From the NCBI GenBank assembly GCA_937951675.1, contig CALFBI010000012.1, positions 1-59,660 of the forward strand: DNA of 59,660 nucleotides, written 5' to 3'. Of the stretch, positions 1 through 8,858 are shown one piece after another; the first letter of the stretch is position 1, and every line of letters begins with the position of its first letter. The notes beneath the pieces are model-generated. The model searched no databases, had not been told where the DNA came from, and saw only the letters and a program-made list of their open reading frames with translations. This DNA is from an uncultured Verrucomicrobiales bacterium (GTDB lineage: Bacteria; Verrucomicrobiota; Verrucomicrobiia; Verrucomicrobiales; Akkermansiaceae). A program made the position numbers and the translations under genes.

Positions 1-250
1 GCATATGAGCTCCGTCTAGTTCACCTGAAATGACGTTATCAAGGAGGGTCTTCCAGTTTGGTTGGGCAATGACATCGACTTGTAGGCCTTCGTCTTCGAA
101 GAACCCTTTTTCTTTGGCAATGACGATCGGGGCACAATCAGTGAGTTTAATAAATCCAAATTTGAGAGCGTCTTTTTCAAGATCGAGTTGCTCGGCCCAT
201 GAGGAGCTTAGAAGAGAAGCTGCAAAGGAAAGGCTAATAATGGTTTTCAT
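1..250 (-). CDS. NrtA/CmpA-like ABC transporter substrate-binding protein, N-terminal part (cut by window edge)
   Basis: Only the first 83 codons lie in the window; the gene runs off the left edge. The product starts with a signal peptide ([19 protein letters not shown]) and continues with a stretch typical of NrtA/CmpA/SsuA-type periplasmic binding proteins: [20 protein letters not shown], then a segment around [11 protein letters not shown] and a [18 protein letters not shown] segment. These proteins capture nitrate, bicarbonate, sulfonates or related small molecules in the periplasm for an ABC importer. The start is 42 bases after the stop of the porin gene on the same strand, so the two are probably co-transcribed, with a LysR gene divergent to them. 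The substrate cannot be decided from this part; nitrate is the commonest one for this arrangement. The family call is fairly secure, the substrate is not. Confidence 0.8.
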   Translation of the reverse strand, partial: MKTIISLSFAASLLSSSWAEQLDLEKDALKFGFIKLTDCAPIVIAKEKGFFEDEGLQVDVIAQPNWKTLLDNVISGELDGAHM

Positions 251-292
251 ATAATAATAGTTGGTTAAATTTAAAGAGGAAAGAGTTCTGAA

Positions 293-1519
293 TTAGAATT
301 GAAAGTCGAGTTGAGCGCTAAGTTGCTTAATGTTAGGTCGTCCATCGTCACCATCAAAATAGGCTCCTTTAACGAGAGCTTTAGTGTGTTTGTTGATTTT
401 TTTGGCTAAGACGAAATCAAGCTCCCAGCCTTGTTTTTCATCAACACTGCCGTCCATAAAGTAATGGGCGAATGTCTTGAGGGTAATGTCTCCCGGTAAT
501 TTGGGTGGAACGTAGGAAATGTAAAAATCTGTGAGCCCATCTTGAAGTCCTCCAGCTAGCCCTAAGCGTTGAAGCGCAAAGGCGTCTGCAAATCCGTTGA
601 ATTTATGAACCGTGGCAAAAGGGGTTCGAAAATTTTCGCCAAGGTATTCAATGCCGCCAGTTATTTTATGATTAGCGATTTTTTTAGAGTAGCTTACGTG
701 TGAATAAAGAGCGCTATAATCGTCAATAGAGCCAAAGTCTCCCTCTTGATAAGCAAGTTCGGCATAGACTCCATTCCCTTTATAGTAAGTTCCAAAAGTC
801 ATACTATCGCCAATCGCTGCAATATTGGAGTCAGTATCGATCCCGTAGAAATAAGCTCCGATGGTGTGGCCTTCTTTCTCATAAGAAGCGTCAAAGAAAT
901 GAAAGTCTCCTTCCATTTCCCCTAGAGGGAAGCGGTTGATAGCTTCATTACCAAAGATTCGGACCACGCGATTCGAGTAACTATAATCGAATTTGAAATG
1001 CTCACCACTAGAGCCAATCGAGATGGCATCATAAGTTTGCTCGTTCTGCCTCCAGCCTACATTTCCGATAAAAGCGGAGCCATTTCGGATGATTTTCTGA
1101 CGCCCTGCTTTAACCCAGAATTCTTCTCTTTCGTATTTAAGATAGGCTTGGTTGAGTTCTGTATTACGTGGATCACTAATAACGGTGTTGCCTAAAGGCT
1201 CGTCACTATTGAGGGTGATAGGAGTAGGGTTAGTATCATAGTCGCTGAAAAAATCTTGAGTGAACTCTCCTTCAACAAAGGCCGATAGGCCATAAAAGCT
1301 CCCAAGTTTAATAAAGGGGCGAAAGCGAATGGTCCCTGCAGTAGAGCCATCAAGGCCATCTTGCTCTCTGTATTCTGTTCGGAGACGAACATTACCGCCC
1401 CAATCTATTAATTCTGAGATGGATGAAGTGGGCTGCTCGGGCGGTATTGGAATGTTTTCTCCTGCATGGAGAGAGGCCAGAGAAAAGGTGACAGTGAGTG
1501 GTTTTATTATTTTTTTCAT
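293..1519 (-). CDS. outer membrane porin, alginate-export-like beta-barrel
   Basis: The 408-residue product has a signal peptide (MKKIIKPLTVTFSLASLHAG), a short proline-rich linker, then a domain rich in alternating aromatic and polar strands, for example WGGNVRLRTEYREQDG, YLKYEREEFWVKAGRQKI and WELDFVLAKKINKHTKALVK. It ends in phenylalanine (QLDFQF), the usual last residue of Gram-negative outer membrane barrels. The WVKAGRQKI segment followed by a region on a W-R-Q-N-E-Q pattern resembles the alginate-export/OprE-like porin family. It lies directly upstream of the substrate-binding protein gene, so it probably provides outer membrane passage for the same solute. The solute is not visible from the sequence. 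The divergent LysR gene at 1663 probably controls both. Confidence 0.8.
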   Translation of the reverse strand: MKKIIKPLTVTFSLASLHAGENIPIPPEQPTSSISELIDWGGNVRLRTEYREQDGLDGSTAGTIRFRPFIKLGSFYGLSAFVEGEFTQDFFSDYDTNPTPITLNSDEPLGNTVISDPRNTELNQAYLKYEREEFWVKAGRQKIIRNGSAFIGNVGWRQNEQTYDAISIGSSGEHFKFDYSYSNRVVRIFGNEAINRFPLGEMEGDFHFFDASYEKEGHTIGAYFYGIDTDSNIAAIGDSMTFGTYYKGNGVYAELAYQEGDFGSIDDYSALYSHVSYSKKIANHKITGGIEYLGENFRTPFATVHKFNGFADAFALQRLGLAGGLQDGLTDFYISYVPPKLPGDITLKTFAHYFMDGSVDEKQGWELDFVLAKKINKHTKALVKGAYFDGDDGRPNIKQLSAQLDFQF

Positions 1520-1662
1520 AACAAGTCAGTGAATTGGTTCAAAAGAATGATAGCGATATTCGTGCCAACTATGGCGAAGAGAGGTCTCGTTTTAGAAATG
1601 CAAATCATGAAAGGAATTCATCTCCTGATCATGGCATAGATTTTGCTCATCTGTTTCATGAA

Positions 1663-2580
1663 ATGATTCCCGATATTAGACAAATTAAGTCCTTCGTAGA
1701 GGTTGCGAAGCAAGAGAGCTTTACTTCAGCAGCAAGAGAACTTTGTGTGACACAGTCAGCGGTGAGTCATTCTATTAGAGGACTAGAATCGAGTTTAGGA
1801 GTGAGCCTGATTGATCGAGTAGGGAAAAAGGTGGTATTAACTCGCGAGGGAATGACATATCTCAAGCGTTGTCAGGCTGCTGTTGATGAACTTGTCCGAG
1901 GTTATGATGAAATTCAGGCCTTGAAAAATTGGGGGCAGGGGAGAATTCGGATTGGCGCGACACAAACGCTTTGTCAGCATTATTTGCCGAGTGTTTTAAA
2001 AGCTTTCCGTAAGAAATACCCTCGCTCACAGGTAGAGGTCGAATGCCGTGATACGAGCAGCTTAATTGAAAGTTTAGACCAGGGTAAAGTAGACTATGTT
2101 TTAGGTCTTTTAGATGAGAAACTCCCTGCTTGGGTTGGATGTCGAGACCTTTTTCAAGACCGGTTAGGTTTTTTCGTGAGCCCTGATCACCGTTGGGCTT
2201 CACTGCCTGAGATTAATTCGGATGAGTTTTTGGAAGAATCTCTGATTGTTTACGGTAAAAATAGTTTTACTTATTCGCTTCTACGAGACTCTTTTGCTAG
2301 TAAAAAATTTAAGTTCAGGACAACGATGGCATTGCGAGATACCGAAGCGATGAAGCAAATGGCCAAGATTGGGATTGGCGTCGCGATTGCGACGGAATGG
2401 GTGGCTCGTGAAGAAATGACTAAGAAAGAGCTTATTTACATTGATATTCCAGGGCCTCCTCTGGAAAGGCAATGGGTGATCTACAAGCACCATTCTCTGG
2501 TTGAGACAGAGATGCAGCTTTTTTTCATGGACTGCTGTGAACGAGCTTCAGGTGAGTTCATGACGGCGGCGAAAGCGTAA
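1663..2580 (+). CDS. LysR-family transcriptional regulator
   Basis: I place the start at the ATG at 1663, giving 305 residues, the normal LysR length. The frame is open further upstream to a TTG at 1534, but those 43 residues do not resemble the family. Residues 3-62 form the winged helix-turn-helix (IRQIKSFVEVAKQESFTSAA, then VTQSAVSHSIRGLE). The remainder is the two-lobed effector-binding domain, beginning at RIRIGATQTLCQHYLPSVL. The gene is divergent from the porin and NrtA-like genes with about 140 bases between the starts, the classical layout for a LysR activator and its target operon. Its coinducer is unknown; by analogy with NtcB, CmpR and Cbl it would relate to the anion imported. 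Confidence 0.85.
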   Translation: MIPDIRQIKSFVEVAKQESFTSAARELCVTQSAVSHSIRGLESSLGVSLIDRVGKKVVLTREGMTYLKRCQAAVDELVRGYDEIQALKNWGQGRIRIGATQTLCQHYLPSVLKAFRKKYPRSQVEVECRDTSSLIESLDQGKVDYVLGLLDEKLPAWVGCRDLFQDRLGFFVSPDHRWASLPEINSDEFLEESLIVYGKNSFTYSLLRDSFASKKFKFRTTMALRDTEAMKQMAKIGIGVAIATEWVAREEMTKKELIYIDIPGPPLERQWVIYKHHSLVETEMQLFFMDCCERASGEFMTAAKA

Positions 2581-2606
2581 AGAAGCTTTCTCATTCATCG
2601 GTTAAT

Positions 2607-3614
2607 TTAATTTTCGAGGAAAGCACTCGCTTCTCCTTCTTCCAGACAATTTTGAAGCCAGCTGAGAAGCTCCACGACTTCCACGCTTTCTGTGACGAGA
2701 TTTTGGAGCGCACTCCAGTTCAGATGCTCTCGCATTTGAGAAGAAGTAATGGTGCGGACATCAAGCTTGCTTAGAATCGCCTCCATTTCGCGAGGGCGAG
2801 CATTGAGAATATTAGCAGGACTAGGTAATTCATCGAGCACATCAGGAGAAAGGCCGAAGCTTGTCACTCCGATCCCATAGGTTTGACCTAACTTACGTAG
2901 CGAATCAGCGAGAGCTTCGTCTTGGATCGTTTCTGCAAAGCAGAGCTGAGCTCCTTGTAGCCATTCTGATAAGCTTAATGTTTGGAAAAAATCTTCGCGA
3001 AAAAGCTCTAGAGAGGCAGAAAGCCGCAAGCGCAACCCTTTGAGTCGATAAGCAGGAATCCCAAGGGACTGTTTTACTTGAAGGATTTTAGGGTCTAAAA
3101 GCAGCCCTTTTTCTCCAGGTTCTCCAGCTTCCCAATCAACAGAAACCATGTCAGGGTATTTCCAAAGATTACTAAGGGGAGACTCTCTACTGAGTGATTT
3201 ACGAAAAGTGAAAGGAAAAGACCCATTAGACTGAGTATAAATAGTAATGATTGCTCGGAACTTTTGCAATCGATCGAGCGCTGAATCGATCTCTTCAGAA
3301 TTTTGACCAAAGCCATCCAATCGGCCTTGTGTCATCGACAGGATTTCTTTAGCCCCAGCCAGAGCTGGCACTTGGGCTGTTCTTCGATAATATCCCTGTC
3401 CTTTTTCGACCTTTGCGATCACAGAGGAAGGATCACAAGACATAATAGAAAAGTGGTAACGAAGCGAAGCATCTGAATACCCGTCACTCAGTTGGAGCTT
3501 TACTAATCGTATCAGCTCCGTCCCCTTAATCGCATCTTTGGGGGATGAGGGGAGAATCTGGGGGAGGAGGTCGTTTAGTTGATGTCGTAGACTCATGGAT
3601 ATTGCTTCGCTCAT
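2607..3614 (-). CDS. HrgA/COG2958-like protein: winged helix plus degenerate nuclease-like domain
   Basis: The 335-residue product has two parts. Residues about 25-85 (GTELIRLVKLQLSDGYSDAS and following, ending KGQGYYRR) look like a HARE-type winged helix. The C-terminal half contains LWKYPDMVSVDWE, an LRLRLSASLELF strand and REDFFQTLSLSEWLQGAQLC, then LRKLGQTYGIGVTSFGLS. From memory this matches the layout of COG2958/HrgA proteins, in which a restriction-endonuclease-like fold carries a FELK-type catalytic strand followed by FFQAVSNSSWA. In this copy the expected E-x-K is not apparent (LRLRLSAS), so catalysis may be lost. A second in-frame ATG lies six codons inside (MSLRHQ). The gene stands alone, convergent to the LysR gene. 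The family assignment is from pattern recall; the function is unknown. Confidence 0.6.
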   Translation of the reverse strand: MSEAISMSLRHQLNDLLPQILPSSPKDAIKGTELIRLVKLQLSDGYSDASLRYHFSIMSCDPSSVIAKVEKGQGYYRRTAQVPALAGAKEILSMTQGRLDGFGQNSEEIDSALDRLQKFRAIITIYTQSNGSFPFTFRKSLSRESPLSNLWKYPDMVSVDWEAGEPGEKGLLLDPKILQVKQSLGIPAYRLKGLRLRLSASLELFREDFFQTLSLSEWLQGAQLCFAETIQDEALADSLRKLGQTYGIGVTSFGLSPDVLDELPSPANILNARPREMEAILSKLDVRTITSSQMREHLNWSALQNLVTESVEVVELLSWLQNCLEEGEASAFLEN

Positions 3615-3764
3615 AATGAAAGCGAAGCAAGTGGCACTCCCGCAAGTCTCAAACGCAAAATTTTAAAAAAGAGCCCGGAAAAAGCCCTTAATTTATGGAA
3701 ATGATTAAAAAAGAGTCTTTTTGAGACGAAGCAAAGAGAAAAAAGCGCTCTTACCGCTGCTGGA

Positions 3765-5021
3765 TTAAATTAAGCCATCTTTGGCCGCTTGCTTCCAATA
3801 CGCATACTCAGAGCGGTTAAAGTCGACGTATTCAGGGGAAAGGTCAGAGCTGTAGATGTAATATTTGGCACGTCCTTGATGGAGGCGAATCGTAATGGTA
3901 AATTCCCGTTTCTCGACAATCGCTTGGAGGTCTTGATTTGGAGTTTTTGCTTGGAGACCACCAATACAAGAAGGGAGACCCTCGTATTCAATATCGATAA
4001 GCTCCTCTTTAACATTAGCTCCAGAATAGCCTGCCGCATGGATAATACGGCCCCAATTAGGATCTTCGCCATTCCAGGAAGCTTTGACGAGCGAAGAGTT
4101 GGCGACGGCCTGGGCAACTCTCTTAGCATCAAATTCCGTGCGTGCTCCTTTGACTTTCACGGTGACAAATTTAGTGACGCGTTCGCCATCTCTTACAATG
4201 GCTTTGGCCATTTCAAGCATGACATGTTCGATGGCGTCCCGTAGTTGTCGGTATTCCTTGGAGCCACTGTAAATGCGAGGACCATTGGAGGCTCCGTTTG
4301 CTAAAACAATGACAGTATCATTCGTGCTCATATCGCCATCGATGGTGATGCGATTGAAAGATTGTTCGACAGCTTGGGGGACTAGGTTTTTAAGAGATTT
4401 ACGGCCGATATTAGCATCGGTTGTAACAAAACAGAGCATCGTAGCCATGTTTGGGCAGATCATTCCGGCTCCTTTGGCGCAGGCGCCGACTCGGACGCGA
4501 GTGCCGCCGATATCGAGGCTAATCGCAATTTCCTTTGGGCGGGTATCGCTGGTCATGATCGCTTGGGCGACCTCATGTCCTTTTTGAGAGCAGAGGCCTT
4601 TTCCGAGCGCTTCAATATGAGGGCTGATTCTCATCATAGGAAGAGGAAGGCCTATGACTCCAGTAGAACAAATGGCTATTTCACTTTGTTTGAGGCCAAC
4701 AGACTGAGCAAAACTCTTCGTGATTTCTTTCGCATGGGCGATTCCTTGCACTCCTGTGCAGGCATTGGCATTACCACTATTTGCGATGATGGCACGGTAT
4801 TCGCTCCGCTTCAAATGAGCTTGGCTCAGTTTGAGAGGTGCGGCTTTAATCTTGTTTGTTGTGAATGTCGCCGCAGAGCTACAAGGCTGCTCAGAGACAA
4901 TCGCGGTGAGATCAAGCCGTGTGTTTTTGGGATCTTTAATTCCGCACCCTACTGCATTTGCCAAAAATCCTTTGGGAGCGCTAACTCCTCCTTTGATTTG
5001 AGTATAAGTGTGTTGAGGCAT
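3765..5021 (-). CDS. argJ: glutamate N-acetyltransferase / amino-acid acetyltransferase
   Basis: ArgJ transfers the acetyl group from N-acetylornithine to glutamate and, when bifunctional, also makes N-acetylglutamate from acetyl-CoA in arginine biosynthesis. The 418-residue product carries the family signature KGAGMICPNMATMLCFVTTD. The Thr of the MATML motif, at about residue 194, is where ArgJ cleaves itself into two chains and is the N-terminal nucleophile of the mature enzyme. Other matches are the N-terminal VSAPKGFLANAVGCGIK, GDMSTNDTVIVLANG, and the C-terminal NWGRI and YVDFNRSEYAYWKQ. Length is normal. It follows argC on the same strand with 23 bases between, so the two form an arginine operon. 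The presence of argJ implies the cyclic acetyl-ornithine route. Confidence 0.97.
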   Translation of the reverse strand: MPQHTYTQIKGGVSAPKGFLANAVGCGIKDPKNTRLDLTAIVSEQPCSSAATFTTNKIKAAPLKLSQAHLKRSEYRAIIANSGNANACTGVQGIAHAKEITKSFAQSVGLKQSEIAICSTGVIGLPLPMMRISPHIEALGKGLCSQKGHEVAQAIMTSDTRPKEIAISLDIGGTRVRVGACAKGAGMICPNMATMLCFVTTDANIGRKSLKNLVPQAVEQSFNRITIDGDMSTNDTVIVLANGASNGPRIYSGSKEYRQLRDAIEHVMLEMAKAIVRDGERVTKFVTVKVKGARTEFDAKRVAQAVANSSLVKASWNGEDPNWGRIIHAAGYSGANVKEELIDIEYEGLPSCIGGLQAKTPNQDLQAIVEKREFTITIRLHQGRAKYYIYSSDLSPEYVDFNRSEYAYWKQAAKDGLI

Positions 5022-5044
5022 GATGATGAAAGAGATCTCTTTTA

Positions 5045-6088
5045 TTAATGAAATGAGCTGAGGAGTCCAGTGACTTCGTCTTGTTTTGTCATTAAATTAA
5101 AAATTTGGACAGCTTGAGTCGCCGCTCCTTTTCCGAGGTTATCCTCTGCGCTAGTGAGAATGAGCCTTCCAGTTCGAGTATCTTGGTGCCAGCCAATATC
5201 AATGAAATTGGTATTGGTGACATGTTTAGTATCAGGGAAGCCTCCAAGTCCTTTTAATCTGACGAAAGGAGAGGATTGGTAAGCTTGCTCGAAAGCTTCA
5301 CCGACTTCTTCAATCGTTCCGGTAAGAGGGGCGATAGTGGTCGTATGAATGCCTCGAGTTACAGGAATGAGGTGAGGGGTGAAACTAATGGTAACAGGGG
5401 CCCCTTGAGCGAGAGAGAGTTCCTGCTCAATCTCTGATAAATGACGATGTGAGGGAGCTCCGTAGGCTCTGACGCTTTCATTGCATTCGACAAAAAGGTA
5501 AGGGAGCGAAATGTTTTGCCCGGCACCACTCACTCCACTCATTGAATTGGTGACAATGAAAGACGGGTCAATGAGCTTGGCTTGAACAAGAGGCAAGAGA
5601 GGTAATAAAATACTGGTCGGGTAACACCCCGCCGACCCAACGATCCGAGCGTCGCTTATTTCCTTCGCATAAATTTCAGGTAATCCATAGACAGCCTCTT
5701 GCAAGGTCTCAGGAGAAGGGTGTGGAATTCCGTAATATTGTTCGTAGAGAGAGGCGCTCCGCAACCGAAAATCAGCACTGAGGTCGATCACTCGAATTCC
5801 TGCCTCGAGCAGAGGAAGCGCGTATTGATAGGCTTGGGCGTGAGGGAGGGCGAGAAAGGCCACAGTGACTCCTCGTGCCACGAGTTCAGCTGGGTTTGCT
5901 TCGGAAAACGCGAGATCACTTCCCGGCCATCCTTGATAACGAGGGAAAACTTCGTTCAAGCGACGCCCTTTTTCTTTACGTGATGTAATGGTGCTGATTT
6001 CAACCCCGGGATGCTTCAAGAGAGTATTGAGAAGTTCATATCCAGTATGTCCATTAGCTCCTAAAATTGCGACCTTAACTCGTTTCAT
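5045..6088 (-). CDS. argC: N-acetyl-gamma-glutamyl-phosphate reductase
   Basis: ArgC reduces N-acetylglutamyl phosphate to the semialdehyde with NADPH in the third step of arginine synthesis. The 347-residue product begins with a Rossmann fold (VKVAILGANGHTGYELLNTL). It has the catalytic cysteine in VGSAGCYPTSILLPL at about residue 154 and the conserved SGVSGAGQ and FTPHLIPVTRGIHTT segments. Length and order match the family. It is the first gene of the pair with argJ downstream on the minus strand. The 112 bases between its start and the tRNA gene should hold its promoter, though I see no convincing boxes. Confidence 0.97.
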   Translation of the reverse strand: MKRVKVAILGANGHTGYELLNTLLKHPGVEISTITSRKEKGRRLNEVFPRYQGWPGSDLAFSEANPAELVARGVTVAFLALPHAQAYQYALPLLEAGIRVIDLSADFRLRSASLYEQYYGIPHPSPETLQEAVYGLPEIYAKEISDARIVGSAGCYPTSILLPLLPLVQAKLIDPSFIVTNSMSGVSGAGQNISLPYLFVECNESVRAYGAPSHRHLSEIEQELSLAQGAPVTISFTPHLIPVTRGIHTTTIAPLTGTIEEVGEAFEQAYQSSPFVRLKGLGGFPDTKHVTNTNFIDIGWHQDTRTGRLILTSAEDNLGKGAATQAVQIFNLMTKQDEVTGLLSSFH

Positions 6089-6200
6089 TGAAAAAGCACT
6101 GTCTCAAGAAATTAGCGGCTTGCCAACTGGGATCTCATTTCTATCCTGAGCGTCCGCGAAATGAATGGTTTTTTGATTTAAAAAAAACCACTGTGAATCA

Positions 6201-6277
6201 CGGGGCGTAGCGCAGTTTGGTAGCGCGCTTCACTGGGGGTGAAGAGGTCGCAGGTTCGAATCCTGTCGCTCCGACCA
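6201..6277 (+). tRNA. tRNA-Pro(GGG)
   Basis: A complete 77-base cloverleaf can be drawn. The acceptor stem is CGGGGCG against CGCTCCG with one G-U pair. The D arm is around GCGCAGTTTGGTAGCGC. The anticodon stem is CTTCA/TGAAG with loop CTGGGGG, giving anticodon GGG for proline codons CCC and CCU. The T arm is GCAGG TTCGAAT CCTGT. The discriminator base is A and CCA is encoded. It stands alone between argC, which is divergent, and the DUF1080 gene. Confidence 0.97.
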
Positions 6278-6352
6278 TTCGTAGGTCTGTAAAAGAGGCT
6301 GTTACGGGATTATAGAATACCCTTTAATGAAATTTATGTTTCAATCAGAGAG

Positions 6353-7954
6353 ATGAACTATCAGCGAATTTTTTGTTTAATAATGCTCACCTTTCCGTTC
6401 TTTTCTTACGGTCAGGATTGGGAGCCTCTTTTTGACCCTCTCAATGATAACGAATGTGATTATGTTTTCGAAGAAGAAGGAGTGAAACATCAAGAGATCA
6501 TTCAGATCACTGAGCAAGGCGAGTGGCATCTCTATGCAGATGCGGAGAAAAGGGGAGCACTTCCGAAGGGGCGGGTTCAATCGAAGCGTTTTCATTCTCA
6601 TTACCGGCTTCGTTTCCAATACCACTGGGGTAAAAATAATCAGAGTGGAGAAAAGTGGGGAGTAGGGGGGCTTTTTTATCACCTCGCAGATCTTAAAGCT
6701 TCCAATACTTCGGGGTTTAAATGCCACTTGGCTTTCGAGCGCTCCGGGGGGCTCGAACTAAAGAATGCTGCAGTGACGACTTTTTTGAAAGGTGGTAGTG
6801 ACCTCCCTTCCCTGAGTTTACTCGAAGAGGGTGGTGAGATGAAAAGAATCCGGTCCGCAGATTTCACTCGCGTCGAAAGAAAAGTCATCCCGAAGCTGGA
6901 GCGCAAGGGATGGAATGAAATCGAGATAGAAGTGCGAGGCCATGATTGGGTCAGCTACCGTTTGAACGGAGAAGAGGTTTTTTACGGGACTCGTCTCCAG
7001 TGGAAAGAAAAGGCTGCAGGGACAGGAATGATTGGCTTTGAGCTCGGTGGGACAGAGATGCTCCTTCGGAATGTTGAAATCATGCCACTGCCATCGCTTC
7101 CTGAAAGCTCCACTCAAAGAATAGTCTTTCATGGAGGCATTTCTGAAGAGCCTAGTCGTGGAACATGGCAGCTAAAGAATACCGGGAAAACAGTTCTCGC
7201 GCTGAAACCCAAAGTGACAGGTTCTCATAAAGATCGATTTAAATTAGTTTCGGAATCTTCCCTCGCTCCTGAAGCCATTTCTACGGTGAAGATCGAATTT
7301 ACTCCTGAAAAGGCGGGTTTTCATTCGGCCTATCTCGAAGCACTTGGCTTGAGAGTTCCTATCGCAGCCTGGATGATGGATCAGCCGCACGAAGAGCAAG
7401 AGCCTACTTTCAGTGAGCTTTTAGCGGTATTAGGAGTGCCTCATGATTTTGATCATCGCGAACGTGAATGGAAGAAAGAGGTGCTTCCTGTTGAAGGTTC
7501 TTGGCAGGGATACTTTAAGGCCCTTCCGGGAAAGAAAGCTAGAGTGCAGGCCTTAGCTCGCTATTCAGAGGATCAAAGTGCGACGATTTCTATTTTCAGA
7601 AGAGAAGATGGAGAAAGAGAGGCGGAAAAAATAGGAGCTTTTAGTAAAGCTGAAGGAAATCCGATCAAGAGGTTACAGATGTTTCCCGCTTTAACCGAAA
7701 AGGGAACCATTGTTGAAATAGAGAGTGAAAAGGTCTTTGGTCTCTACTTAAAACCAGGTCTGAAACGTCTTTATACGATTAAGTATGAAAATATTCGCGA
7801 AGAAGTTGGTTATGACCCTTATCTCATTATTCCAGTGAGAGAACTCAATGGAAAACCTCGGGAGAATGCTTGGATCATTGGTTTCGAAACCGGGGGATTG
7901 AGAGATTACCAGGATTATGTTTTTCTGGTAGACCAAGTTAAATTAGTGAAATAA
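6353..7954 (+). CDS. secreted DUF1080-type protein with a C-terminal ASH-like domain
   Basis: The 533-residue product has a signal peptide (MNYQRIFCLIMLTFPFFSYG) and then a concanavalin-like region of about residues 24-240. Segments such as WEPLFDPLNDNECDYVFEEE, SHYRLRFQYHW, GVGGLFYH and GWNEIEIEVRGHDWVSYRLN match the DUF1080 / 3-keto-disaccharide hydrolase family, which is very abundant in Verrucomicrobia and Planctomycetes. About residues 255-345 resemble an immunoglobulin-like ASH domain (GTWQLKNTGKTVLALKPKV, then FTPEKAGFHSAYLEA). The last 180 residues are unassigned. It is probably periplasmic or secreted and may act on carbohydrate. It is a single-gene unit after the tRNA; a TATAGAAT-like box lies at about 6313-6320. 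Confidence 0.7.
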   Translation: MNYQRIFCLIMLTFPFFSYGQDWEPLFDPLNDNECDYVFEEEGVKHQEIIQITEQGEWHLYADAEKRGALPKGRVQSKRFHSHYRLRFQYHWGKNNQSGEKWGVGGLFYHLADLKASNTSGFKCHLAFERSGGLELKNAAVTTFLKGGSDLPSLSLLEEGGEMKRIRSADFTRVERKVIPKLERKGWNEIEIEVRGHDWVSYRLNGEEVFYGTRLQWKEKAAGTGMIGFELGGTEMLLRNVEIMPLPSLPESSTQRIVFHGGISEEPSRGTWQLKNTGKTVLALKPKVTGSHKDRFKLVSESSLAPEAISTVKIEFTPEKAGFHSAYLEALGLRVPIAAWMMDQPHEEQEPTFSELLAVLGVPHDFDHREREWKKEVLPVEGSWQGYFKALPGKKARVQALARYSEDQSATISIFRREDGEREAEKIGAFSKAEGNPIKRLQMFPALTEKGTIVEIESEKVFGLYLKPGLKRLYTIKYENIREEVGYDPYLIIPVRELNGKPRENAWIIGFETGGLRDYQDYVFLVDQVKLVK

Positions 7955-8027
7955 GTCAGGGTCATTTGAAATCAGTGCATTTTTCTTTTCATAAAGCGTA
8001 GAGGCCGCTGGAATACCTATTCAGACA

Positions 8028-8849
8028 ATGGAAATCAAAGGACCAATTGGCATTATTGCAGGCAATGGCATTTACCCCGAAATGTTCATCAAAGCGGCCC
8101 GTGCTAAAGAGCCTGATGCGAGCTTGGTCGTGGCGGCTTTTCGCCAAGAAACTCAAGAACAGGTTGCTGCGCAAGGAGATGTGCTAGAATGGTTTAGGGT
8201 AGGGCAATTGGGTAAAATGATTAAATATTTCACCAAGAATGGTTGTCAACGAGCGGTGATGATGGGGCAAATTGCACCCAAAAACCTTTATGACTTACGT
8301 CCAGATCTTCGAACCGTAGCAGTGCTTGCCCGGTTGAAGGAAAAGAATGCGGAAACCCTTTTTGGTGCGATTGCAGAAGAACTTCAAAAAGATGGGATCA
8401 CACTTCTCCCCGCTATCACTCATCTCGAAGATTCTCTTCCTGGAGAAGGCCATGTTTTCGGGCCGAAACTTAAAAAAGGTGAGCTACTTGATGCGGAGTT
8501 TGGATTTAAAATCGCAAAGGAATCAAGCCGGTTAGATATTGGGCAAAGTGTTGTCGTGCGTGATGGAACAGTGCTCGCAGTCGAAGCTTTTGAAGGAACT
8601 AATGCTTGTATTCGCCGAGGCGGAAAGCTTGGGAAAGGGAAGAATGTGAAATTAGTGAAGGTGTCAAAGCCTCACCAAGATTTTCGGTTCGATGTTCCTT
8701 GTATTGGGCCGGATACGATTAAAAATTGTGCCGAATCCCAAATTTCAACAGTGATCATCGAAGCCAATAAAACACTCCTCTTAGACCAAGTTCAAATCGG
8801 TGAAATGTGTCAAGAGCAGGGCGTCAGCCTTTATGCTATCAGTGATTAA
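8028..8849 (+). CDS. lpxI: UDP-2,3-diacylglucosamine pyrophosphatase LpxI
   Basis: The 273-residue product is a DUF1009-family protein. LpxI hydrolyses UDP-2,3-diacylglucosamine to lipid X in lipid A synthesis and replaces LpxH in many bacteria outside the gamma-proteobacteria. Family landmarks are the N-terminal GPIGIIAGNGIYPEMF, the RAVMMGQIAPKNLYDLRPD segment, and the C-terminal domain with DIGQSVVVRDGTVLAVEAFE, GTNACIRRGG and FDVPCIGPDTI. Length is typical. It does not sit next to other lpx genes, but lpxB, the next enzyme, lies 4 kb downstream in the same window. It converges with the KH-protein gene. Confidence 0.95.
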   Translation: MEIKGPIGIIAGNGIYPEMFIKAARAKEPDASLVVAAFRQETQEQVAAQGDVLEWFRVGQLGKMIKYFTKNGCQRAVMMGQIAPKNLYDLRPDLRTVAVLARLKEKNAETLFGAIAEELQKDGITLLPAITHLEDSLPGEGHVFGPKLKKGELLDAEFGFKIAKESSRLDIGQSVVVRDGTVLAVEAFEGTNACIRRGGKLGKGKNVKLVKVSKPHQDFRFDVPCIGPDTIKNCAESQISTVIIEANKTLLLDQVQIGEMCQEQGVSLYAISD

Positions 8850-8858
8850 GTGAGTTCG

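Noticed and set aside
1534-1662. N-terminal extension of the LysR frame from a TTG
   Set aside because: The 43 residues are hydrophilic and unlike LysR proteins, and the ATG at 1663 gives the normal N-terminus MIPDIRQIKSFVEVA.
3615-3764. Possible terminators after argJ (AGCG..CGCT before a T run; GTCT..AGAC before T residues on the minus strand)
   Set aside because: The stems are only four base pairs long; a terminator is expected there but cannot be assigned with confidence.
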